Shown piece by piece: positions 1 through 5,393 of a DNA stretch of 21,215 bases (the stretch's first letter is position 1; each line of letters begins with the position of its first letter). The position numbers were made by a program, and so were the translations under genes. Location: positions 1 to 21,215 of IMG/VR virus record IMGVR_UViG_3300043446_003592; one strand, written 5' to 3'. The notes beneath the pieces were generated by a model. That model did no database searches. It had not been told where the DNA came from and saw nothing but the letters and a program-made list of their open reading frames with translations. Source of the DNA: a virus.

Positions 1-4
1 ATCT

Positions 5-412
5 TCATATAAAAGTTTTATCAAGTATTTGCCCCAAATAAGGCCCCGTTTTAAATTCGTAAACAAGTGAATCTTTAACAGCTAAATAATTGTGGCCACC
101 TTCCAGTGTAATAGTAATGTCACCCGGACCAAGTGTTTCAACTTGAATTATCTGTTGGTCAATATCGTAATAAGTACATTCAACAATTCCTTCAATCACG
201 ACCCATGATTCCTGGGCAATTCTTGGCCCTGGTCCCGTCATGTTCCACATGTGTTGATGTGGCTTAAACGTTTTGTTTTCTTCAAGCTTTAAAGCTGCTA
301 CCTGAATAAAATGTTCAGCCGGAACAATGTCTGTTCTTCCCGTCATTTCTTCTTTTCTGAACACAATGTGCAAAAGCAAATCAGGTTCAATTTTGCTGTA
401 AACTTTTATCAT
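5..412 (-). CDS. Small cupin-fold protein
   Basis: This 135-residue protein has a single cupin barrel. Motif 1 appears as H52 and H54 (PHQH), with E69 in QESW and a glycine about six residues later. Motif 2 is the run GDITITLEGGH, residues 97-107, with H107 as the last likely metal ligand. A bound metal is expected from the family. The substrate cannot be read; cupins in glycan loci are often sugar isomerases or epimerases, or accessory proteins such as WbuC. The ATG at 412 overlaps the stop of the upstream glycosyltransferase by 4 nt (ATGA), so the two are probably translationally coupled. The TGA stop lies 5 bp from the window edge. The cupin fold is well supported. A role in making or modifying a sugar is inferred from its neighbours. 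Confidence 0.7.
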   Translation of the reverse strand: MIKVYSKIEPDLLLHIVFRKEEMTGRTDIVPAEHFIQVAALKLEENKTFKPHQHMWNMTGPGPRIAQESWVVIEGIVECTYYDIDQQIIQVETLGPGDITITLEGGHNYLAVKDSLVYEFKTGPYLGQILDKTFI

Positions 413-1149
413 CCTAAAAAATATTTAGCATTTAAATCCCTACGATCCAAAAACCTTTCAGGGCCACGGGTAACATAACCACCCCATTCGTCCATCATAC
501 TTCCGACATCCATTGCCTTTCCTCCCATATCCCGCCACCAATTGCAATAAATCTTTCCTATAACACCAGCCCCGACAAGCAGCAATTTACCCCTTGGGTC
601 AATCTTGTTCATCCATCCTTCAACCCGAATGAATTGGTCAGGGTAATGTGGCTTGCCTGAATAGCTGGTAAACTTCGCTTCGGGTGCTATGCAATACCAA
701 TTTACCTTTTCAATTTTGTACTTTTTTTTAAACCCTTCTTCCAGGTCCCTACAACCTATTATTGTAAGTTCTTCCAGTCCATTTAAAAATGAAAACCCTT
801 CTTTGGCAATGTCATAAGCAATGTCAATCGAACATCTTCTTTTGGTCACGTTTGGACAAAATTTGTCCACTGTTGTTTCTGCATGCCTCCAATTTGAACC
901 AAGACTTGCCAAGTTCTTATGCTTTGGAATGCCCAAAATGTTACATCCGTCAATGGCTTTTATTAAATTTTCCCTTATTTCTCTGGCATGTTCAATTGCT
1001 GGGCTAAATCCAAGCTGCCGTTTTAGAACATAGTCAAGCTGATCAGGATTTTGAAACCCATCCAAAACAATTTTTTCACCATCCCCAACCCTTATTAAAC
1101 TGACTGGTGCCGGCTGTTTAAATCTTTCAATAACTTCTTGTGTTGTCAC
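409..1149 (-). CDS. GT-D-type (DUF1792-like) glycosyltransferase
   Basis: The 246-residue product resembles the GT-D / DUF1792 glycosyltransferase family. Near the N-terminus SLIRVGDGE (residues 17-25) supplies the D-x-E metal and nucleotide-sugar motif (D23, E25). Near the C-terminus LVGAGVIGKIYC followed by GG.A.DVGSMMDEWGG matches the family's conserved glycine-rich segment. It likely transfers a sugar from a nucleotide-sugar donor in the cytoplasm; donor and acceptor are unknown. The start is a GTG at 1149 overlapping the stop of the upstream glycosyltransferase (GTGA), and its own stop overlaps the cupin start, so the three genes form one unit. In a phage-like window the acceptor could be a virion protein, modified DNA or a host surface glycan. 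The family call is fairly firm and the role is inferred. Confidence 0.75.
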   Translation of the reverse strand: MTTQEVIERFKQPAPVSLIRVGDGEKIVLDGFQNPDQLDYVLKRQLGFSPAIEHAREIRENLIKAIDGCNILGIPKHKNLASLGSNWRHAETTVDKFCPNVTKRRCSIDIAYDIAKEGFSFLNGLEELTIIGCRDLEEGFKKKYKIEKVNWYCIAPEAKFTSYSGKPHYPDQFIRVEGWMNKIDPRGKLLLVGAGVIGKIYCNWWRDMGGKAMDVGSMMDEWGGYVTRGPERFLDRRDLNAKYFLG

Positions 1150-1679
1150 AATAAATGGTTTTTAGAACCCGTTAATAATCTGTAAGTATGCCAAATGTAA
1201 ATGCCGTCCATACGTAAAACATCAACCCCTTTTTCCCTTATTCGATTTGTCCATTCGTTATCTACACCCAACAAATTTGGTGTGCCAGGTCGGTAAAGGT
1301 TTTCTTCTGTAAATGGATGCTTCAACCAAATATGTTTTGGAATAACCAACAAAAACCCACTGATTGGGCCATCAAGTTTGGTAACTGTCGAAACCTTTTG
1401 GTTTAATTTCAAATGTTCTTTGATGTCAGAACTTTGAATCATTGGGTAATATTGTCCTTCAGCTTTTGGATGAATCCGATTTGTCCGGCAAGTCAATACG
1501 GAATTAGGATATTGGTTTGCATATTCGCTGATTAAATGGCCGAAATCGTGAGTTAAAAACAATGTGTCACCATCTGTAAAACAAGCTGCATCACCGTCAG
1601 GAATAAGTTCCATTTCTTGGTTGTAAGCATGACCAAGATTTTTGTCAATCGAATATGGTGTTCTGAACCAAATTTTCAT
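1146..1679 (-). CDS. GT-A-like glycosyltransferase, short
   Basis: The protein is 177 residues from the ATG at 1679. The frame stays open to a GTG at 1700, but the ATG gives MKIWFRTPYS, which places the first beta strand of a GT-A fold at the N-terminus as expected. A FTDGDTLFLT stretch carries the D-x-D metal site, and a later region with GVDNEW and WHTYR resembles the acceptor side of family-2-like enzymes. At under 180 residues it is shorter than typical GT2 enzymes and may be a minimal catalytic domain. It is first in a three-gene run with the GT-D enzyme and the cupin, with stop/start overlap to the next gene. A partial promoter match lies about 65 nt upstream. Donor and acceptor are unknown. 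Confidence 0.6.
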   Translation of the reverse strand: MKIWFRTPYSIDKNLGHAYNQEMELIPDGDAACFTDGDTLFLTHDFGHLISEYANQYPNSVLTCRTNRIHPKAEGQYYPMIQSSDIKEHLKLNQKVSTVTKLDGPISGFLLVIPKHIWLKHPFTEENLYRPGTPNLLGVDNEWTNRIREKGVDVLRMDGIYIWHTYRLLTGSKNHLL

Positions 1680-1742
1680 AATAAATCCCAATGTAGACAC
1701 ATCGGGAAATTAATCCTAAAATTTAACGAAGAATGCACAAGA

Positions 1743-1750
1743 CAAAAGTA
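1743..1750 (-). promoter_or_regulatory. Possible -7 element before the glycosyltransferase unit
   Basis: On the minus strand TACTTTTG matches the Bacteroidetes -7 consensus TAnnTTTG exactly. It lies just after the terminator hairpin at 1758-1783 and 64 nt before the ATG at 1679, so it could restart transcription for the sugar genes. No TTG is found 17-23 nt upstream, so the match is half of a promoter only. Confidence 0.3.
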
Positions 1751-1752
1751 AA

Positions 1753-1783
1753 CAAAAACCCCGAAAATGGAAATTTCCGGGGT
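1753..1783 (-). terminator. Rho-independent terminator after the DUF5681-like gene
   Basis: ACCCCG (1758-1763) pairs with CGGGGT (1778-1783), followed by one A/C mismatch and four more A/T pairs around a GGAA tetraloop. Read on the minus strand the hairpin is followed by five T then GTTT, a typical U-tract. It lies 24 nt past the stop of the gene at 1807-2139 and separates it from the glycosyltransferases. The other strand has no comparable T-tract, so termination is expected mainly on the minus strand. Confidence 0.8.
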
Positions 1784-1806
1784 AACAATAATCAATGAAA
1801 CAACTT

Positions 1807-2139
1807 TTATTTTACTACCATGCCCGTTATTTGCTTTATGTCTATCTGTCCTGAATGCTCATTCATGTTGGTACTAATGGCTTTTCCTTCCAATCTGTCA
1901 AGTATTTCTTTGTAAGCTTTTTCATCTCCACCCAAAGCTTTCAACACCATTATCATATCCATTTGTTCCAAAATGGTAAATTCTTCATCATTACCGGTTA
2001 ACTCATTTTTGCGCTTTTGGGTTATTTCAAGCAAACGCAATAAACGAGTGCGGCTATTTTCAACGCCCTTTTTCCTTCCCTGATTAGCTGGCTGGTTAGT
2101 TGAACTAAATTGTGTGGCTTTATTTGGAAATTCACCCAT
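1807..2139 (-). CDS. DUF5681-like phage protein (possible small-terminase-like)
   Basis: This 110-residue protein has an N-terminal low-complexity stretch that ends in a basic GRKKG motif, then a helical region finishing with AYKEILDRLEGKA. This architecture resembles the DUF5681 family in phages and prophages, where the N-terminus reads like a GNPKGRPKG motif and the gene often lies near packaging genes. A DNA-binding or small-terminase-like role is therefore possible but not shown. The ATG at 2139 lies only 29 nt from the divergent ATG at 2169, so the two transcripts must start in or near each other's coding regions. A strong terminator follows the stop. No large terminase is visible in the window. 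Confidence 0.55.
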   Translation of the reverse strand: MGEFPNKATQFSSTNQPANQGRKKGVENSRTRLLRLLEITQKRKNELTGNDEEFTILEQMDMIMVLKALGGDEKAYKEILDRLEGKAISTNMNEHSGQIDIKQITGMVVK

Positions 2140-2168
2140 ACCGATTTTTAACCGTTTTTTGTAAAATT

Positions 2169-3197
2169 ATGAATTTAATTTTTTATAATTTAATTTTGGA
2201 CAAAAAAAAATTGTTCGCTTCCGAATACGCAAGACAATACCGTGATAAATACGGTTCCAAAATTTCTTCAGCTGCACTTGCAAGATTACTTAAAAAAGAT
2301 TTCCCACTAATATTTAAAGATGCTGAAAATGCAAGGTTTGTTTTACGATACATTGAAGGGAAAGCCGGTTCAAAGAATAGGAAAAAAATTATTAATAAAT
2401 CCGAATACATGCAAGAAGAACGAACGTCCAACCCTTATGGACTGCCCGAATTCGTAAATGAAGAACGAAAGCCAATAACACTTCCAAAGCAATGCGATAA
2501 CATTTTGGTTTTGGCCGATCTTCATATTCCGTACAGCCATGCGCCAAGTATCAATAAAGCTTTTAAATATGGCCTAGACAAAGAAGTAAACACAATAATT
2601 TTATTGGGTGACGTACTTGATAATCACCACATTTCAAAATACCAATCTGACCCAAGCAAAAGAAATCAAAAGTTTGAATTTGACACTTGCAAAGCTTTTT
2701 TAGTTTCATTAAGAAAAACCTTTCCAAATGCTTTGATTTACTGGTTGAAGGGAAATCATGATGTTCGTTACGAACGCTGGTTACTAAATAAAGCACCCGA
2801 AATTTTTGGTGATCCTTATTATTTATTAGAAGAACGATTGAAATTAAATGAAGAAAAGGTTGTTTTAGTATCTGACAAAGTTCCAGTCATTGCTGGCAAA
2901 TTAACCTTTCACCATGGTCATTACATGTTCGGGGCCTATGGTCCAATAAATCCGGGTGTGAGCCTACACAACAAAGTAGGTACAGATATGATGGTCGGGC
3001 ATTTACATCGCCACGTTCAGCACCAGCACTTAAATTTGAGTGGCAAATTAAATTACTACATTTTGGGATGTTTGTCCGAAATTGGGCTTAATGTGGACTA
3101 TAATCCAATCGTTAACCAATACAGAAGGGGATTTGCCCACGTAATAATAAACAAAGATGGGTCTTACAAGGCCGATTTAATTGAAGGTGAAAATTAA
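2169..3197 (+). CDS. Calcineurin-like metallophosphoesterase with N-terminal helical domain
   Basis: The 342-residue protein shows all hallmark blocks of the calcineurin-like phosphoesterase fold in order: LADLH (D-x-H), LLGDVLDN (GD), KGNHD (GNH[DE]), FHHGH, and VGHLHRH (GHxH). These bind a di-metal centre for phosphoester hydrolysis. The first 85 or so residues form a separate helical region (SSAALARLLKKDFPLIF, then ARFVLRYIEGKAG) that resembles a winged-helix or nucleic-acid-binding module. The ATG at 2169 is preferred over upstream codons because those overlap the divergent gene. This is one of only two plus-strand genes in the window. Substrate is unknown; in phages such enzymes may act on nucleic acids or nucleotides. 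Its end overlaps the next gene by 11-17 nt. Confidence 0.85.
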   Translation: MNLIFYNLILDKKKLFASEYARQYRDKYGSKISSAALARLLKKDFPLIFKDAENARFVLRYIEGKAGSKNRKKIINKSEYMQEERTSNPYGLPEFVNEERKPITLPKQCDNILVLADLHIPYSHAPSINKAFKYGLDKEVNTIILLGDVLDNHHISKYQSDPSKRNQKFEFDTCKAFLVSLRKTFPNALIYWLKGNHDVRYERWLLNKAPEIFGDPYYLLEERLKLNEEKVVLVSDKVPVIAGKLTFHHGHYMFGAYGPINPGVSLHNKVGTDMMVGHLHRHVQHQHLNLSGKLNYYILGCLSEIGLNVDYNPIVNQYRRGFAHVIINKDGSYKADLIEGEN

Positions 3198-3423
3198 GGT
3201 TAAAAATAGAAAATTAGGTCAGCAAAAAGCCTGGGGCTTGGCACATAGTGGGCTGAATTTAATAGAACTTGACGTTCGATTAAAAGGCCGTAGGCATTTG
3301 CTTTACCTTATTCATGAAGCACTTCATATTATCCATCCCGAATGGTCGGAAACCAAGGTAATTAAAATATCTCGTCAAATGACCAAGTTATTGTGGTCCC
3401 AAAATTATAGACGAATTACTTGA
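3181..3423 (+). CDS. Tiny HExxH zincin-like protein
   Basis: This basic protein of about 80 residues carries LIHEALHIIHPEWSE: an HExxH zinc motif, a further HP, and a glutamate nearby that could be the third ligand. That pattern is shared by zincin metallopeptidases such as SprT- and ImmA/IrrE-like families, but the chain is much shorter than usual and may be only the helical active-site core. No ATG is available; the start is TTG 3181 or GTG 3187, both inside the end of the phosphoesterase gene, so translational coupling is likely. The gene ends 17 nt from the convergent nuclease-like gene, with no clear terminator between them. The zinc motif is seen directly; peptidase activity is inferred. 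Confidence 0.6.
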   Translation: MKVKIKVKNRKLGQQKAWGLAHSGLNLIELDVRLKGRRHLLYLIHEALHIIHPEWSETKVIKISRQMTKLLWSQNYRRIT

Positions 3424-3440
3424 CTTGAAGTAATGGCATG

Positions 3441-3971
3441 TTAAACTTTTTGTGAAAGTAATTCAAAAAACGAACGTAATTGTGAATTTTTGATTTCAAA
3501 TGAATCTGTTAAACGTTCAAAAGAAGTTCCGTCACTTCGGTAGGCAATCGACCCGGTAGGATAAAATGTCCTTTTTTCAACAAATTCTTGTTTAGTCAAC
3601 CATCCACAAATTGACAGCATTTTATCTGTTTTGTGATAAGATGCAAAAATGTAAAGATCAGGATTAAATTGGTCCTGGTAGGCAACAAAATTATTGATGT
3701 AGGAATCTTTAGGCATTGAATTTCTTCCAATTGTCTTAACGTCAATTTTTTTGCCCAAAAATTCAAAGTCGATTCCACCATCAGGGCCGTCTTCCAGCTG
3801 CATAAGTTCAGCCCCAAAAATCCAACGAACTGCATTTTCCCCAATTAATCCAGTAAGTTGTTGTTCCTTATTCCCGTTAAACTTTTTGCGCTGACCAAAG
3901 TTTTTATTATCAATTAAAATTTGACAATATTCAATTAATGTGTCGGGTATTTTAAGATTATAATATTTCAT
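3441..3971 (-). CDS. PD-(D/E)XK nuclease-like protein
   Basis: The 176-residue protein has the core of a PD-(D/E)XK nuclease: a helix with GLIGENAV (E45), then DGPDGGIDFEF (D68), then KKIDVKT with D77 and K79 as the D-x-K pair. The order E, D, D-x-K matches the restriction-endonuclease-like fold, which cuts DNA with bound magnesium. A downstream strand-rich region (PDLYIFASYH, SICGWLTKQEF) fits the rest of the fold. It could be a recombination, packaging or host-DNA-degrading nuclease, or an exclusion function; the sequence does not tell. Its ATG follows directly on the TAA of the upstream small gene, so they form one unit. The fold is moderately certain, the job unknown. Confidence 0.65.
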   Translation of the reverse strand: MKYYNLKIPDTLIEYCQILIDNKNFGQRKKFNGNKEQQLTGLIGENAVRWIFGAELMQLEDGPDGGIDFEFLGKKIDVKTIGRNSMPKDSYINNFVAYQDQFNPDLYIFASYHKTDKMLSICGWLTKQEFVEKRTFYPTGSIAYRSDGTSFERLTDSFEIKNSQLRSFFELLSQKV

Positions 3972-4232
3972 TTATCTTTGGTTTGTTGATTGATTTTCCA
4001 TAGGATTATTCCCCGGTTTATTCTTAAACTGGGGTTTTTCATTTTCAGCAAATAGTTCTTCAAATGTTTCAGTTGATGACCCGTGAAGATATTCCATCCC
4101 TTTTAAAAAGTAGAACATGCACTGGTTCTTTTCGTTCATTTTGGCCAAATTGTAAATTCTTGCATCAACTTCAAATTCGGGGTCGATATTTACAAGTGAG
4201 CAAATCATGTCGGTTGTTGATTGTGGGACCAT
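3972..4232 (-). CDS. Small hypothetical protein upstream of the nuclease
   Basis: An 86-residue soluble protein I do not recognise. The first 60 residues look helical and acidic; the last 20 or so are Asn/Pro/Gln-rich (GNNPMENQSTNQR) and probably disordered. There is no signal peptide or membrane segment. The stop codon is followed at once by the ATG of the PD-(D/E)XK gene, which argues for co-expression and perhaps an accessory or inhibitor role; that is inference only. A repeat-rich region of about 160 bp lies upstream and may control both genes. Confidence 0.55.
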   Translation of the reverse strand: MVPQSTTDMICSLVNIDPEFEVDARIYNLAKMNEKNQCMFYFLKGMEYLHGSSTETFEELFAENEKPQFKNKPGNNPMENQSTNQR

Positions 4233-4257
4233 GTTGTTTATTTTTATTTATAATTAA

Positions 4258-4333
4258 GTACTATTAGTACCGATATTGTATGATTTATCAACCATTATCG
4301 GCTATATTCCGATATAGTGAATGATTTATTACA
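4258..4333. promoter_or_regulatory. Repeat-rich control region upstream of the nuclease pair
   Basis: The non-coding stretch 4233-4393 holds several nested repeats. GTACTA-T-TAGTAC at 4258-4270 is a perfect 6+1+6 palindrome. CTATAT-TCCG-ATATAG at 4302-4317 is a perfect 6+4+6 inverted repeat. CCGATAT followed by ATGATTTAT occurs twice, at 4270-4288 and 4309-4329, and CCGATA recurs inverted at 4296-4301. Such clustering suggests operator or iteron-like binding sites for the minus-strand genes at 4232 and 3971. No full TTG/TAnnTTTG promoter is visible here. Confidence 0.4.
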
Positions 4334-4363
4334 TAAATCCTATCCGCCCATATTAGCATCATA

Positions 4364-4376
4364 TACGCATTGCGTA
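4364..4376. repeat. TACGC-ATT-GCGTA inverted repeat
   Basis: A 5+3+5 perfect inverted repeat whose CGCATTGCG core (4366-4374) is the same 9-mer that forms the palindromes inside the replication gene at 6305-6324 and 6484-6502. In DNA this AT-rich the shared GC-rich 9-mer is notable. Confidence 0.5.
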
Positions 4377-4393
4377 AAGCCATTAGTTATACG

Positions 4394-4912
4394 CTATTTT
4401 AAGGACACAAAGTTCAAATCCGAACTTAATCCACACCCAAAACAATACCAAGATGTTTGAAACCAAGCACCACTATTTTTTTCAGGCTTAAAATTAAAGC
4501 GTTTATTTGGTATCAGCATTTGAATACCATTTTTATCAAACATCTTTCCACGTTCAATTCCTTCTAATGTAGTTAAAGGAAGTAAAAACATAAAAGGCTT
4601 TTTCAAATCATAAGCACGTTTCAAAAATTTGTCCTTTAATGAATAAGGTGGGTTTGTTATTATCATATCATAATTTTCAGGTTCATATTTGAAAAAATCC
4701 TGCCCATCTTCAATATGCGAAGTAATTACATTGTAACCAACATCTTTCAATACTTTTACAATTTTACTTTCTTTAATTGCAGTACATTCCCAAATTGTTT
4801 TTACTTCTTTTGGTATGTGTTTCAGTATCATTTCAACTGCTTCTTCGGGTGTGTATAGTTCGTCAAACGCACCTCTTTTACTAAAATCTTTTTTCTGCTC
4901 TAATAAACTCAT
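4394..4912 (-). CDS. NPPY-type phage methyltransferase-like protein
   Basis: The 172-residue protein follows the compact phage adenine-methyltransferase-like layout: an N-terminal DELYTPEEAV segment, motif I region (TIWECTAIKESKI), an acidic motif near SHIEDGQDFF, then YDMIITNPPYS, the catalytic motif IV of N6-adenine methyltransferases, followed by PFMFLLPLTTLEG. Motif I lacks the usual glycines (AxGxG), so S-adenosylmethionine binding may be altered or lost. The C-terminus (GLSSDLNFVSLK) is encoded partly by one copy of a 16-bp direct repeat whose other copy lies 18-33 nt upstream of the ATG, so the gene sits inside a repeat-bounded unit. It may protect phage DNA from host restriction; a product misnamed nucleotidyltransferase in databases is also possible. 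Confidence 0.65.
   Translation of the reverse strand: MSLLEQKKDFSKRGAFDELYTPEEAVEMILKHIPKEVKTIWECTAIKESKIVKVLKDVGYNVITSHIEDGQDFFKYEPENYDMIITNPPYSLKDKFLKRAYDLKKPFMFLLPLTTLEGIERGKMFDKNGIQMLIPNKRFNFKPEKNSGAWFQTSWYCFGCGLSSDLNFVSLK
4397..4412. repeat. 16-bp direct repeat flanking the methyltransferase, copy 1
   Basis: TTTTAAGGACACAAAG covers the last codons of the methyltransferase gene and recurs just upstream of that gene's start (4930-4945). A GTTATACGC motif lies next to it at 4386-4394, inverted relative to GCGTATAAC at 4953-4961. Confidence 0.7.
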
Positions 4913-4929
4913 ATTTTTTATTTTTAATT

Positions 4930-4945
4930 TTTAAGGACACAAAGG
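4930..4945. repeat. 16-bp direct repeat flanking the methyltransferase, copy 2
   Basis: The second TTTTAAGGACACAAAG copy lies in the leader of the methyltransferase gene, 17 nt from its ATG. It is followed on the plus strand by GAAAAACA and then the GCGTATAAC edge of the attC-like hairpin. Confidence 0.7.
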
Positions 4946-4952
4946 AAAAACA

Positions 4953-5048
4953 GCGTATAACACGGTTTTGGCAAAAGTGGGCATAAACATCCTACAAACT
5001 TTGAGCATCCTACAAGCCCACCTTCGCCAAGCCCGAAACCGTTATGCG
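4953..5048 (-). repeat. attC-like imperfect hairpin element
   Basis: GCGTATAAC (4953-4961) and GTTATGCG (5041-5048) are inverted terminal boxes of a 96-bp imperfect palindrome. Further inward GGTTT pairs with AAACC, TGGC with GCCA, and GTGGGC (4977-4982) with GCCCAC (5016-5021), with unpaired bases on one arm as in integron attC sites. The apex contains a 10-bp direct repeat, CATCCTACAA, at 4988-4997 and 5006-5015. The outer boxes (GCATAAC / GTTATAC on the minus strand) resemble but do not fully match the attC core RYYYAAC / GTTRRRY. No integrase gene is in the window. It could instead be a MITE-like repeat or a structured terminator. Confidence 0.45.
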
Positions 5049-5102
5049 TAATTCATTATCAATAGCTTCATATAACCATTCTACTGCTGTTTGCTTTTCC
5101 AT
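5010..5102 (-). pseudogene. Truncated MEKQTAVEWL-type small ORF running into the attC-like element
   Basis: A 30-codon frame starts at ATG 5102 and reads MEKQTAVEWLYEAIDNEL before entering the hairpin element, where it ends at a TAG. The N-terminus matches a small protein common in Bacteroidetes phages, normally longer and ending in a helical, Lys/Glu-rich tail. Here the tail is replaced by residues encoded by the repeat (RITVSGLAKVGL). The boundary at the GTTATGCG box suggests the element joined or deleted within this gene. It lies 5 nt after the stop of the upstream gene. It may still yield a short peptide; function is unknown. Confidence 0.5.
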
Positions 5103-5107
5103 TTTAA

Positions 5108-5329
5108 TTATTTTTTCTTTTTTAAATCCCAAACTGTTTTTTTTATTGCATCCCACATTTCCGGCTGATCAGCTAATAACATTGCAATAAGACCAATTGA
5201 ATATTCATCCTTAAAATGACAATGAATGTCTTTTCCTTTTTTCATTCGTATTACAATCCAATGATCGGAATCCATTATCATTTCGTGAAGATTTGCATTC
5301 TCTAAATAGTCGACTTTTAAATTTTCCAT
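5108..5329 (-). CDS. Small hypothetical protein
   Basis: A 73-residue soluble protein that I do not recognise. It has an acidic N-terminal half (MENLKVDYLENANLHEMIMDSD), a strand-like WIVIRMKKGK segment and a helical, Lys-rich end (VWDLKKKK). There is no membrane segment. It lies 5 nt upstream of the truncated MEKQTAVEWL frame, in a run of small accessory genes. Its 64-bp leader holds four copies of a TWAAGTTTT motif, suggesting regulated expression. Coding status is supported by its packing and ordinary amino-acid composition only. Confidence 0.5.
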   Translation of the reverse strand: MENLKVDYLENANLHEMIMDSDHWIVIRMKKGKDIHCHFKDEYSIGLIAMLLADQPEMWDAIKKTVWDLKKKK

Positions 5330-5331
5330 CG

Positions 5332-5391
5332 TTAAGTTTTTTTATAAAATTAAAGTTTTATTTAAGTTTTCCAAGAAAATTGTAAAGTTTT
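5332..5391. promoter_or_regulatory. Four TWAAGTTTT repeats before the 73-residue gene
   Basis: The 64-bp gap 5330-5393 contains TTAAGTTTT at 5332-5340, TAAAGTTTT at 5351-5359, TTAAGTTTT at 5362-5370 and TAAAGTTTT at 5383-5391. Starts are 19, 11 and 21 bp apart, near one or two helical turns, as for tandem protein-binding sites. A minus-strand TTG, 19-nt spacer, TAATTTTA overlaps them and is one base short of the promoter consensus. Another TTAAGTTTT lies at 9802-9810 near the early promoter. Confidence 0.4.
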
Positions 5392-5393
5392 TT

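Noticed and set aside
789-1033. Two plus-strand frames of about 70 codons
   Set aside because: They are antisense to the GT-D glycosyltransferase, whose frame has clear motifs; their composition is unlike a folded protein.
2183-2796. Minus-strand frames opposite the metallophosphoesterase
   Set aside because: The plus-strand frame carries all five metallophosphoesterase motifs, and the opposite frames show no domain.
4288-4383. A 31-codon minus-strand frame starting MALRNAYMML downstream of the methyltransferase
   Set aside because: It lies across the repeat-rich control region, has no recognisable family, and its sequence is explained by the palindromes there.
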